Shown: positions 1 to 8,530 of the stretch, in pieces | Layout of the letters: every line of letters starts with the position of its first letter | Position numbering within the stretch: position 1 is the stretch's first letter | Origin: UBA10649 sp965227045 | Lineage (GTDB): Bacteria; Actinomycetota; Actinomycetes; S36-B12 | Assembly (NCBI GenBank): GCA_965227045.1 | Contig: OZ245718.1 | Location: 1,488,001-1,552,000 of the forward strand | Direction: 5' to 3' | DNA length: 64,000 nt | The notes under the pieces: model-generated | Seen by the model: only the letters and a program-made list of their open reading frames with translations | Told to the model about the DNA's origin: nothing | Databases searched by the model: none | Translations under genes and position numbers: made by a program

Positions 1-453
1 GATGTCAGGAATGACGGCATGAAGTCGGCTCCCGTCCGGCAGCATCGCATCAACGAAGGGGCTGGACAGGTCCAAGCGACGACCAGACTGCCGAAGCATC
101 CGCTCGACGAGATCGCGGACCTGCGCCGCATCGAGCACCAAGGTGGTGAGCTCGCTCGCGCCATCTCGCGCGACGAACACGCGTCCGGGCTCGTTGATCC
201 ACAGTTCTTCGATTTCGGGATCGTCGAAGTACTTCTGCAGTGGCCCGAATCCTGCGACGGCCGAGAACGCGTGCTGCGTCAGCGTCGCCGAGTCTGCCGG
301 GAGGGCGTCATGATCAGTGGACCACTCCGACAGGACTTCAGCGACCGTCAGGTCGACGAGTTCGCGCACGGCCTGCGGATCTCGCTGCGGATCGAGACCG
401 CGCAGCCGCACTTCATCGCGAACACGGTCCTCGACGAGCGCCATTGCGTCCAC
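1..453 (-). CDS. cpaF: CpaF/TadA-type pilus assembly ATPase, N-terminal part (cut by window edge)
   Basis: Only the first 151 residues are in the window; the gene continues past base 1. The sequence matches the N-terminal domain of CpaF/TadA ATPases, cytoplasmic hexamers that drive Flp/Tad-type pilus assembly or type II/IV-like secretion. A helical lead of about 60 residues is followed by family-typical segments EELWINEPGRVFVARDG and DLSSPFVDAMLPDGSRLHA. The Walker A and B motifs lie outside the window. I chose the GTG at 453 because a GGGGGAA run sits about 5 nt upstream; an in-frame ATG at 444 is the alternative. The next gene upstream on the same strand encodes a huge secreted protein, so a surface-appendage locus is plausible, but no other tad genes are visible. 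Confidence 0.8.
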   Translation of the reverse strand, partial: MDAMALVEDRVRDEVRLRGLDPQRDPQAVRELVDLTVAEVLSEWSTDHDALPADSATLTQHAFSAVAGFGPLQKYFDDPEIEELWINEPGRVFVARDGASELTTLVLDAAQVRDLVERMLRQSGRRLDLSSPFVDAMLPDGSRLHAVIPDI

Positions 454-554
454 CAGTTCCCCCGATCGCGCGACTCAAACGGGGTGACCGTATGCCGCCA
501 GCCATCGGGAGATCCATCATCGATTCGGCAGCTGTGGACAAACGAGCGCAGGAC

Positions 555-3500
555 CTACCAGGGCAGGTGCGCCAGCTTTGCGCTGACGTCGGTCTGCTTG
601 GGCGCAGCGAGTGTGACCTTGACCGGTCGAGTTGTGACGTCATCCAGTCGCGCCCGAATCCGGACTCGTTGTGGCTCTCGGCAGGACGGGATCTGAACAC
701 GCCCCGTCCGGGACCAGGTCGAGTCCGTCAGGACGACGGCGAGGCCGAACGGCTGCCAACGCCCTCCGGCCGGCCGGACTTCCAGGATCACTGGTCGACC
801 CGTGGTGCTGCTGGTGCCCCGCACTCGAAGCGTTGCTACGCACTCAGTGATGCTGCCGTGCGCACGGCCGATCGCGACCGAGGAACTTGGGACCTTCTTT
901 GCCGCTTCGGCGACGACGTTCTGACCGTCGTCAGTCCCGTCGAGTGCTGCGGTCACGACAAGGCGGCCGCCGTCCTTGATCACCCCCGAGCATGATCCGC
1001 GGCCTGCACGAATCTCTGCGCGACATGTCCTGACGTCGTTCACGCGGACGGTCGCCATGCCGTCAACCGTGGTGGCTACGGCGGCCGCCGCGCTCCTGGA
1101 CTTGACGGTGTCGTCGATCGTGAGCTTGAAGTCGACGACCTGGCCGGGAACCACCTGCTCGGGCATCTCGATGCGCATCGTCAGCGACGAACCGCCCTGT
1201 GTGGTCGGCGTTGGCGTGGGCGTCGGCGATGGGGTGGGACTCGGCGTCACCGTCGGTGTTGCCGTGGGTGTCGGGGAGGGCGACGAACTTGGCGATGGCT
1301 CGGGCGTCGGAGTAGGCGTCGGAGTGGGTGTCGGCGTCGGGCTCGGGGTAGGCGTCGGCGTCGGAGTGGGTGTCGGCGTCGGACTCGGGGTAGGCGTCGG
1401 CGTCGGCGTCGGAGTGGGTGTCGGCGTCGGACTCGGGGTAGGCGTCGGACTCGGTGACGGGGTCGGGGTCGGGGTCGGTGACGGTGACGGAGTCGGCGTC
1501 GGTGACGGAGTCGGCGTCGGAGTCGGAGTCGGCGTCGGAGTCGGTGACGGAGTCGGCGTCGGAGTCGGTGACGGAGTCGGCGTCGGTGACGGAGTCGCAC
1601 CGCACGTCAGCGGGTTGGACCGATCCCCCGTTCCGAGGACGTTGGTCGCCGCGACGCTGAACGAATAGGGAAAGTCAAAGAACTGGCACACGGATTGGGC
1701 AGGCGTGCATGACGTGCCCGCGGTAGTGCACACGACCACCCACAGGGATGAGTCGAGAGGGTCCTGCGCGTAGGCCGTGTAGCCGGTGATCGCCGAACCC
1801 CCGTCGTTCTCGGGAGGATCCCACGTGATCGTCACGCTCTCCGTGTCGCCGGTGACCGACGTCACGAAAGGCGCATAGGGAGGCCCAACGGTGGTCACAG
1901 GAGGCGTGGCGGACGAGGCGGCCCCGGGACCCGCGGCGTTCGTCGCGACCACGCTCACCGTGTATGAGATTCCCTGGGGAAGGTCATTGATGGTGCACGT
2001 GAGCATTGCGGTGGAGCAGCTTTGGCCGCCCGGGCTGGCGGTCGCCGTGAACAGCGTGATGGGTGAGTCCCCCTGGTCCGCAGGCTCGTCCCACGCGACC
2101 ACGATGTTGTCGTGGTCCAGCGTTCCAGCGGTTACCGCCTGTGGGGCGCTGGGAAGGCCACTTGCGAGCGTCACCGGCGCGGAGGGATCCGAGGGGAAGG
2201 ACGGCCCGGCGTCGTTCGTCGCGACCACGATGTACGTGTACGTGCCGGCCATCACGTCCGTGAACTGGCACTGGCGGGCGGGCTCGTTGGCGTGGCACAC
2301 GGCCTCACCCGGGGACTGCGTGACCCGGTATGCCACGGGCGTGCCGAACTGAGGCCCGATCGGCTCGGTCCAGGACACCTCGACGGTCCCCGATCCCGCT
2401 GCTCCGGGGGTCCCCGACACTGCCGTGGGAGTCGCGGGGACCGTGCTCGCCGTGGGGGTGAAGGGCACGCCTGCACTCGTGGTCGATATGCCCGTCAGTC
2501 CGGTCAGTGGATTGGTCGCCCAGGCCCCCACGACGAACGTGTACTCGATTCCCACGCTCAGCCCAGGGACAACCGTGCCCGTGCTCACGGCATTGGGGAC
2601 CTGGAACGGTCCGTAGGGACCGCCGTACACCATGAGGTCGTACGAGACGTCCGCGGCGGGCTGCGCCGGCTGCTGCCAGGTCACCACCACAGGATCGGAC
2701 TGCGATCCCGAGCCGGACGCCTCGACGTCGAAGGCAGGAGCCAACGTGGTGATCTGCACGTAGCCGGTCGGCGCAAAACCGGTCGGGTTCGTTCCTGGAT
2801 TGTCGCCGGGCTGGAACGCGGCATTCACGGGACCGTAACTGCCCCCGGCGCCCGCACCTCCGTCAGCACCGCCGCCGCCACCACCACCGCAGCCTTGTCC
2901 ACCACCTCCACCGGCGTTGGTGACGCCCTGACCCCCCTCCCCTCCATTGCCACCCGTGCCCGTGGCGCCGTCAGAACCGGCGCCGCCGCCGGCCCCGAAC
3001 TGGCAGGTGTCGCCGGTGGGCGTCACGGTGCTGGCCACGCCTGGTCCAATGCCGCCGGTCCCCCCGGCGCCGCCATCGTTGCTGTCGTTCTGCCCGTCCC
3101 CACCTACAGGGGTTCCGTTCGCCGCCCCTGAGCCGCCAGACGCGCCGTCCTGTGTGCCACCGGCACCACCGCCACCGGCCTCCACGACCGTCAGATTGCT
3201 GGAGAGGTCCACCACGCCGCTGGAGCCGCCGCCGTTGCCGCTGATCCCACCCGGCAGTTCGTCATGGCTCCCGAAACCCCGTCCATGGCCTCCCTGACCG
3301 CCGTACATGCCGACGCCCGGCACCTGGTTTGGCGATTCTCCGCCCGAGCCCACGTAGACCAACAGACCAGCGTCGGGCATCTCGACAATGGCGGTGACCA
3401 GGGCACCGGCACCGCCCGTGCTCACGTCGTACCGGGCTGAGGGCCAGTTTTGGAACGTACCCGGAGAGCCACCGCCTCCCAGGGCAACCACCTGGGCTGT

Positions 3501-3950
3501 CTGCACCCCCGTGGGGCTGTCGAAGACAACTCCAGTCGGCCCCCCAGTGGGGGTGTCGAAGACGGTGGTCCCACCGACGACCTCGACGGTCAGCGCGTTG
3601 GAAGTCTGCGTTCCGGCAGAGCCGGAGGCTGTCACGACGACGGTGTACGTCGAACCCACATCAAGGCCTGTGACCTCGCAGGTCAAGTCGGCAACCGTCG
3701 CGCACGAGGCTCCCCCGGGATCGGTCGTGACTTGGTATCCGGAGACCTCGCTGCCATCGGTCGGCGCGGTCCACGCGGCAGTGACCGCGTTCGGGCCTGA
3801 GTTCACCACCGTCACCAGCGTCGGTGCCGAAGCACCGTCCGCTCGAGCCATCGAGGGAACGACCACCATCACGGCCGCTGCCAAGGCGGTCGACATCACG
3901 AAGGAGACACGTCGCACGTTCGGTCGTTGCCGATAGGCCGCGTAGCCCAT
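555..3950 (-). CDS. Large secreted fibronectin type III / glycine-rich surface protein with Pro-Thr stalk
   Basis: About 1131 aa. An N-terminal signal peptide (Arg-rich start, hydrophobic stretch, likely cleavage after SMARA near residue 37) indicates export. In order: one Fn3-like domain (about 22-115), a very Gly-rich region with GGGG and GGAGG runs (about 130-390), four more Fn3-like domains (about 400-780), a Pro/Thr/Ser-Pro stalk (about 783-917) and a C-terminal beta-rich domain of about 200 residues with paired cysteines. I see no LPXTG motif or C-terminal membrane anchor. Fn3 repeats and PT stalks are typical of adhesins and of secreted polysaccharide-degrading enzymes, but no catalytic domain is recognisable. 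Start: ATG at 3950 gives a normal signal peptide; an in-frame start at 4013 would add 21 residues. Function as an adhesin or matrix protein is inference. Confidence 0.72.
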   Translation of the reverse strand: MGYAAYRQRPNVRRVSFVMSTALAAAVMVVVPSMARADGASAPTLVTVVNSGPNAVTAAWTAPTDGSEVSGYQVTTDPGGASCATVADLTCEVTGLDVGSTYTVVVTASGSAGTQTSNALTVEVVGGTTVFDTPTGGPTGVVFDSPTGVQTAQVVALGGGGSPGTFQNWPSARYDVSTGGAGALVTAIVEMPDAGLLVYVGSGGESPNQVPGVGMYGGQGGHGRGFGSHDELPGGISGNGGGSSGVVDLSSNLTVVEAGGGGAGGTQDGASGGSGAANGTPVGGDGQNDSNDGGAGGTGGIGPGVASTVTPTGDTCQFGAGGGAGSDGATGTGGNGGEGGQGVTNAGGGGGQGCGGGGGGGADGGAGAGGSYGPVNAAFQPGDNPGTNPTGFAPTGYVQITTLAPAFDVEASGSGSQSDPVVVTWQQPAQPAADVSYDLMVYGGPYGPFQVPNAVSTGTVVPGLSVGIEYTFVVGAWATNPLTGLTGISTTSAGVPFTPTASTVPATPTAVSGTPGAAGSGTVEVSWTEPIGPQFGTPVAYRVTQSPGEAVCHANEPARQCQFTDVMAGTYTYIVVATNDAGPSFPSDPSAPVTLASGLPSAPQAVTAGTLDHDNIVVAWDEPADQGDSPITLFTATASPGGQSCSTAMLTCTINDLPQGISYTVSVVATNAAGPGAASSATPPVTTVGPPYAPFVTSVTGDTESVTITWDPPENDGGSAITGYTAYAQDPLDSSLWVVVCTTAGTSCTPAQSVCQFFDFPYSFSVAATNVLGTGDRSNPLTCGATPSPTPTPSPTPTPTPSPTPTPTPTPTPTPSPTPTPSPSPTPTPTPSPSPTPTPSPTPTPTPTPTPTPTPSPTPTPTPTPTPTPSPTPTPTPTPTPTPEPSPSSSPSPTPTATPTVTPSPTPSPTPTPTPTTQGGSSLTMRIEMPEQVVPGQVVDFKLTIDDTVKSRSAAAAVATTVDGMATVRVNDVRTCRAEIRAGRGSCSGVIKDGGRLVVTAALDGTDDGQNVVAEAAKKVPSSSVAIGRAHGSITECVATLRVRGTSSTTGRPVILEVRPAGGRWQPFGLAVVLTDSTWSRTGRVQIPSCREPQRVRIRARLDDVTTRPVKVTLAAPKQTDVSAKLAHLPW
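1203..1596 (-). repeat. Low-complexity tandem repeat encoding the Pro-Thr stalk
   Basis: The stretch is built from GTCGGC/GTGGGT-type hexamers on the + strand and encodes alternating Pro and Thr/Ser on the - strand. Inside it, a near-identical core of about 38 bp starting GGAGTGGGTGTCGGCGTCGG occurs at 1321, 1363 and 1411, so copies are offset by 42 and 48 bp. All offsets are multiples of three, so copy-number change would alter stalk length without breaking the frame. Confidence 0.85.
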
Positions 3951-4061
3951 CCCCGCCCCCCGACTGAACAACGCACCGCAGCATGCACCGAGCTTGAGAG
4001 CGCAAAGCCGCACCCTGCTTCCGTTATCCCCGGTTCTACGCGGATCAAACCACAGGGATCC

Positions 4062-5024
4062 CTAGCCCAGGTCGAGGACGACCGTGCTGACCTTCTGACC
4101 GCTCGCGACGTACTCGAATGCCTGCCGGATCTCGTCGAGTGGATACGTCCGGTCGACGACTCCGCGGAACGCCCCTCGCTGCACGAGATCCCTGACGATC
4201 ACCAGGGATGCCTGCGGATCCCGGGGAATCGGGAAGATGACGCGCTGACGTCCCGTCAGTTTCGTCGTCAACGGAAGCACGAGGTTCTCGCCCCGCGGAC
4301 CCAACTCGGACGACAGGTACGCGCCACGCTCCGCAAGGATCGGACGACACCTGCTGAACCGGCTCTTTCCTACGGCGTCGAAGACAAAGTCGTAGGGCTC
4401 CGCGACCTTGAGGAAGTCCGTGCCTGCAGAGTCGAAGACCGCGGACGCGCCCAGTGACCTCACGAGCTCGCCGTGCTCTGCCGGACACACCGCATCGACA
4501 TAGATCCCACGCGCAGCCAGGAGCTGGATCGACGCCGAACCGATCGCTCCGGTGCCGCCGATGACGAGGACGCGGTCTTGCGACTGGAGCCGGACCTTAT
4601 TGAGGAAGTTGACCGCGTAGAACGCACCTTCCGTGCATGCGACGGCCTCCGCGAACGACTGGCCTTCGGGCATGTGCAGCGCCGTCTTCGTCGCGGAGAC
4701 CGTGACGAACTGCGCGTGCGAACCCAGACCGGTGTCCTTGAGTCCGTAGACGCGATCGCCCGGGGCGAATCCCTCCACGGAGTCGCCCACCTCGACGACC
4801 TCACCGGCGAAGTCGCAGCCGGTCGCACTGAAGCGTGGCCGTGGGAACCCCGCGAAGAATCGGAAGATGAACGGCTTGCCGGTCAGAACACCGATGTCAG
4901 TGCGGTTGACGGATGCAGCGCGTACTCGAACGAGAAGCTCCCCGGCTTCGGGGCTCGGGATCGGCGCGTCCCTGATCGTCAACGACGACGTCGAGCCGTA
5001 ACCCGGTCGATGGCTCGTGCGCAC
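4062..5024 (-). CDS. Zinc-independent MDR oxidoreductase (quinone oxidoreductase-like)
   Basis: About 320 aa, normal for medium-chain dehydrogenase/reductases of the quinone-oxidoreductase branch. The N-terminal GroES-like domain carries VRAASVNRTDIGVLTG and a GCDFAGEVVEVG segment. The nucleotide-binding domain has VIGGTGAIGSASIQLLAARG, the NAD(P)-binding glycine-rich loop. The catalytic zinc ligands of alcohol dehydrogenases and the structural Cys4 loop are absent, so NADPH-dependent reduction of a quinone or enone is the best guess. The start at GTG 5024 gives the usual N-terminal length; the frame stays open upstream to 5159, but that would overlap the divergent gene at 5095 and add Arg-rich non-family sequence. 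An SD-like GGAGAG lies very close to this GTG, so the start is not certain. Confidence 0.7.
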   Translation of the reverse strand: MRTSHRPGYGSTSSLTIRDAPIPSPEAGELLVRVRAASVNRTDIGVLTGKPFIFRFFAGFPRPRFSATGCDFAGEVVEVGDSVEGFAPGDRVYGLKDTGLGSHAQFVTVSATKTALHMPEGQSFAEAVACTEGAFYAVNFLNKVRLQSQDRVLVIGGTGAIGSASIQLLAARGIYVDAVCPAEHGELVRSLGASAVFDSAGTDFLKVAEPYDFVFDAVGKSRFSRCRPILAERGAYLSSELGPRGENLVLPLTTKLTGRQRVIFPIPRDPQASLVIVRDLVQRGAFRGVVDRTYPLDEIRQAFEYVASGQKVSTVVLDLG

Positions 5025-5094
5025 CTCTCCACGGTAGTGGGCGGATCGGCGGCGACAGCGGAATGGATCGACGATACGCCAATAGACTCCGGGC

Positions 5095-5874
5095 GTGCCG
5101 CACCTTCGCGAAGTCGTCCGCAGCGACGGCGCTCGCGCGATGGCACGCCTCGTGTTCATCGCTATCTACGCGCTGGCCTTCATCACCGCGGGCTTCGGCC
5201 ACTGGGCCCCGGCGACGTCGCGGATCCTTTACGTGGTCGTGTCGGTGGTGTGGCTGCTGCTACTCGCGATGTACATCCACGATCTGGTCCGCACCTCCGA
5301 GCCGCTGCACAAGTACGTGTGGAAGCACCCTGCGATCCCCATGCTGCTGATCGCGCCGCTGTTCCTGGTGCTCAACTGGGACGCCGTCTGGTTCGTGCTC
5401 GTCATCGCCGCCTACATCCTCGAGCTACGTCAGCACTCGGCGGGCAACGCGTTCACGTTCTCCTTCTGCCTCATCATCTTCGTCGGCGTCCTCGCCGCTC
5501 TGGCGATGGCCGAGCTCGAGAATGACGTCGTCGGATCCCAGTTCCACGGCCCGGGCGATTCACTGCTGTGGGCGTTCGGCAGCCTGCTGAGAATCGACAC
5601 CGGCAAGACGTTCTCGCCTGTGACCCAGGACGGCAAGTTCCTCGCTGTGGTCATCCAGGTCTCGGCAATTCTTGCCGCGAGCATGTTCACCGCGAAGCTG
5701 GTCGGCTGGGTGATGGGCACGTCCAAGCCCGGCACCGCCCCCAAGGACGATGACGACGACCAGCCCGACCCGATCGCCGACTCGATGCGGGCGGAGATCG
5801 CGGACCTTCGCGCGGCGATCGTCCGCCTGACCGAGTCCGTCGAGGGCAAGTCGACGAAGCCAGGCGACTCGTAG
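5095..5874 (+). CDS. Channel-like membrane protein with a non-canonical pore loop
   Basis: 259 aa. Hydrophobic helices are visible at about 18-36, 43-65, 79-110 (probably two), 118-141 and 181-207, with a pore-helix-like segment at about 150-165. The last third resembles a K+ or voltage-gated channel pore module: an acidic outer helix, then GDSLLWAFGSLLRIDTG, then PVTQDGKFLAVV leading into the last helix. Where K+ channels have the TVGYG filter, this protein has RIDTG. The cytoplasmic tail has an acidic run (DDDDD) followed by a short predicted coiled coil (about 230-250), which would allow oligomerisation. The GTG start at 5095 fits the position of the first helix; ATG 5140 is an alternative. 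It is divergent from the oxidoreductase gene. Ion selectivity cannot be predicted. Confidence 0.6.
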   Translation: MPHLREVVRSDGARAMARLVFIAIYALAFITAGFGHWAPATSRILYVVVSVVWLLLLAMYIHDLVRTSEPLHKYVWKHPAIPMLLIAPLFLVLNWDAVWFVLVIAAYILELRQHSAGNAFTFSFCLIIFVGVLAALAMAELENDVVGSQFHGPGDSLLWAFGSLLRIDTGKTFSPVTQDGKFLAVVIQVSAILAASMFTAKLVGWVMGTSKPGTAPKDDDDDQPDPIADSMRAEIADLRAAIVRLTESVEGKSTKPGDS

Positions 5875-5890
5875 CGACGCGCTACGCGTC
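5871..5890. terminator. Overlapping short hairpins between convergent genes
   Basis: GTAGCG-acg-CGCTAC (5871-5885) and GACGCG-cta-CGCGTC (5876-5890) overlap in the 7-bp gap and flanks between the stop codons of the channel-like gene and the permease gene. No T tract follows on either strand, so any terminator activity would be weak or Rho-assisted. Confidence 0.3.
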
Positions 5891-7405
5891 GGGAGCGAGT
5901 ACCGGGGTGTCGTGCTTCAGCGTCTCTCCGCGGAAGAACTCCGGCTGCCTCCATTGCCACAGCACCATGAGCACGAACCCGAACGCCAGCGAGCCGACTC
6001 CGATGACGAACACCTGCCCGACGCCCCAGATGCTCGCGCCGGTGTAGTCGGGATTGAACATCTGGTACGCGCTGGCAACGAAAGCGAAGGCCAGCATCAA
6101 TCCTCCGATCAGCGGCAGCAGGAAGACGAAGACGAACGAGTGCGCGCTGGAGAATGCAGTCCGCCGGAAGTACCACACGCATGAGAACGCGGTGAGCGCG
6201 TAGTAGAACGCGATCGCCAGCGAGATCGACAAGATCGTGCTCTGCAGAACCGAATCGGAGATCGCGGACATCACGACGTAATAGCTCAGCCCGATCGCGC
6301 AGGTCACGAACGTCGAGAAGCCGGGAGTCATGTACTTCGGGCTCACCCGCGCGAATCGATGAGGGAGCGCCTTGTACGTCGCCATGGACAACGTGCCGCG
6401 CGCGGTCGGCAGGATCGTCGTCTGCGCGGACGCCGCGGCCGATAGGAGGGTCACGATGAGGATGAACTGCGTGCCCCACGGCCCGACCAGCGGCAGCGCG
6501 ACCGCGTGGAAGACGTCTTGCTGCACATCAGGGTTGTTGAGACCGGAGCCGGTGTCGCCGAGCCCGGCGTAGGCGACTGTTGCCGTCGTCACGGAGACAT
6601 ACCCCACCAGCAGGATGACCGTTGCGAGGACCGCCGCCCTCCCTGGTGTTCGCTTCGGGTCCTTCGTCTCCTCGTTGATCGCGAGGATCGCATCCCAGCC
6701 CCAGTAGATGAAGAAGCACAGCAGCGTCGCCTGGATGAAGTCGCCCATCGGCATGCCGAACGGGCTGAACCAGTCCAGCTGGGGCGTCAGCGAAGCGGGG
6801 TTGCTGTCGGTGAGATACACGGCCGCGAAGCACGCCGCAGCGAGCATCGCGAGTGCGACGTACTGCAGGATCACGAGCACCGTCTGCATCCACGCGGCGA
6901 TGTCGATGCCGCGGTAGGCGATGTATGCCATGACGATGATGAACGTCACGCCCACCGACGCGACCGCGAACTGATTTCGCACGAGGTCGTCCCAGCCCAG
7001 GATCGTGAACAGGTACTGGCCCGTGACCTCAGCCGCATTTCCGAGGAACACGATCCCCGTCACCGCAACGGCCCAGCCGCCGATCCATCCGACGTGCGGG
7101 CCGAATGCCTTGGTGGCCCAGGTGAACGTCGTTCCGCAGTCAGGGACGGCTGAGTTGAGCGCTCGGTACGCGTATGCGCAGAACAGCATCGGCACGAAGG
7201 CGATGAGCATGCACGCCGGCGCCTTGACGCCCGCTACCGCTGCGACGAATCCGATCGTCACGGCGAGCGAGAAGACGGGTGCGGTGGACGCAAGGCCCAT
7301 GACGGTCGCGCCGAGCATGCCGACGGAGCCCGCCGCCAGCCCCTTGCCCTGGACCGCCTCCGGCGCTGTCGCCCCGTCAGCAGGAACGGAATCGTCGCTC
7401 CCCAC
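5882..7405 (-). CDS. APC-superfamily amino acid/polyamine permease
   Basis: 507 aa with about 12 hydrophobic segments, the standard size and topology for amino acid-polyamine-organocation transporters in the inner membrane. The first membrane segment has LGATVMGLASTAPVFS, corresponding to the Gly-rich unwound helix 1 that binds the substrate amino/carboxyl groups in this family, preceded by a hydrophilic N-terminus of about 27 residues. Further family-typical segments include CGTTFTWATKAFGPHVGW and FIYWGWDAILAINEETKDPKR. Secondary transport of an amino acid or amine with H+ is established for the family; the substrate is not readable here. The gene is convergent with the channel-like gene and divergent from the GH18-like gene. 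Confidence 0.88.
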   Translation of the reverse strand: MGSDDSVPADGATAPEAVQGKGLAAGSVGMLGATVMGLASTAPVFSLAVTIGFVAAVAGVKAPACMLIAFVPMLFCAYAYRALNSAVPDCGTTFTWATKAFGPHVGWIGGWAVAVTGIVFLGNAAEVTGQYLFTILGWDDLVRNQFAVASVGVTFIIVMAYIAYRGIDIAAWMQTVLVILQYVALAMLAAACFAAVYLTDSNPASLTPQLDWFSPFGMPMGDFIQATLLCFFIYWGWDAILAINEETKDPKRTPGRAAVLATVILLVGYVSVTTATVAYAGLGDTGSGLNNPDVQQDVFHAVALPLVGPWGTQFILIVTLLSAAASAQTTILPTARGTLSMATYKALPHRFARVSPKYMTPGFSTFVTCAIGLSYYVVMSAISDSVLQSTILSISLAIAFYYALTAFSCVWYFRRTAFSSAHSFVFVFLLPLIGGLMLAFAFVASAYQMFNPDYTGASIWGVGQVFVIGVGSLAFGFVLMVLWQWRQPEFFRGETLKHDTPVLAPDA

Positions 7406-7480
7406 GGACGTACAGTAGGGAAGATCGGTGCGAGTACGGCCGTGATCGCCTGACGTGACGAGAACTGTGGAGGCGGCACC

Positions 7481-8530
7481 ATGCGGAACACGATCAAGGC
7501 AATGGGCTTCGCAGTGACGGTCGCGGCGGCATCGCTTGCGATCGCCGGTGCGGCCGCCATGCCCGCACCATCAGCAACTCCGGCAAAGCCTCGTCCGCTG
7601 ATTGGCAACGTCCTCGTCGCGCCGTACGTCGACATGGGGCTGTGGCCCACCGCGAATCTGCGTGCCATGTCTCGCGCAACCGGCATCGGAGCGTTCACCG
7701 CTGCCTTCATCGTCGAGCAGACGACGACGCCCTGCTCCCCCGCGTGGGGCGGCTATGCCGACTACGCCGTCGGAGGCGCGGGCGACTTCCTGCCGATCAT
7801 CACGAAGTTCCAACGGTCTGGCGGAGTCGTGATCCCGTCTTTCGGCGGCGCGGCCGGCAGCGAGCTCGCCGAGAACTGCACGTCCGACTCCGCATTGCTC
7901 GATGCGTACTCGAAGGTCGTCGAACGGTTCTCCGTCTCGCGGATCGACTTCGACATCGAGGGCGCGGCGGTCGCGAACGCCGACGCCAACCAGCGGCGTG
8001 CTCGCGTCGTCGCGCAGTTGCAGCGGCAGCAGGCCGACAAGGGCCATCCGCTCGCGGTGTCTTTGACGCTTCCCGTCATGCCCTACGGCCTCGACGCGAA
8101 CGGCCTGCGCACCTTGAGGGAATTCGCGGCTGCCGGCGTCGACATAGCCGCTGTCAACGTCATGGCGATGGACTACGGCGACTCGTATACGAGCATGGGC
8201 TCCTCAGCAATCAGCGCCGCCCGGCACACGGCCGCACAGATGAAGCGGATCCCCGCCTTCGCGAAGCTGACAACGGCTCAGCGGCTTGCGCGAATCGGGA
8301 TCACGCCGATGATCGGCCAGAACGACGTCGCGTCTGAGGTGTTCAGCATCGCGAATGCGCAGGCTGTTGCCGCGTTTGCTCAGCGCACCGGGATCGGGAT
8401 GCTCGCGTGGTGGGAGATGACTCGCGATCGCCCGTGCGCCGGTGCCGTATCGGGACTGTCGCTGTGCTCGGGTGTGGACGATCCGCAATGGGCATTCGCG
8501 AAGACCTTCGTGCGCAGCCTCAGCGGATAA
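7481..8530 (+). CDS. Secreted GH18-like glycoside hydrolase (chitinase-like)
   Basis: 349 aa. An N-terminal signal peptide (Lys/Arg start, hydrophobic core to about residue 25) is followed by an Ala/Pro-rich linker. The TIM-barrel carries the GH18 active-site strand as RIDFDIEG, with Asp156, Asp158 and Glu160 matching the last three acidic positions of DxxDxDxE; the first Asp of the motif is Ser153. Later segments VNVMAMDYG and MLAWWEMTRDR match the strand-6 Met/Tyr region and the strand-8 Trp of bacterial chitinases. Hydrolysis of a beta-1,4-GlcNAc polymer outside the cell is likely, though chitin itself is not proven. Two cysteine pairs could form disulfides. Its 3' end overlaps the convergent hydrolase gene by 11 bp. 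Confidence 0.82.
   Translation: MRNTIKAMGFAVTVAAASLAIAGAAAMPAPSATPAKPRPLIGNVLVAPYVDMGLWPTANLRAMSRATGIGAFTAAFIVEQTTTPCSPAWGGYADYAVGGAGDFLPIITKFQRSGGVVIPSFGGAAGSELAENCTSDSALLDAYSKVVERFSVSRIDFDIEGAAVANADANQRRARVVAQLQRQQADKGHPLAVSLTLPVMPYGLDANGLRTLREFAAAGVDIAAVNVMAMDYGDSYTSMGSSAISAARHTAAQMKRIPAFAKLTTAQRLARIGITPMIGQNDVASEVFSIANAQAVAAFAQRTGIGMLAWWEMTRDRPCAGAVSGLSLCSGVDDPQWAFAKTFVRSLSG

Noticed and set aside
976..1668. Long + strand frame encoding a Val-Gly repeat protein
   Set aside because: It is the antisense of the Pro-Thr stalk; the repeat has open frames on both strands. The - strand frame has a signal peptide and Fn3 domains.
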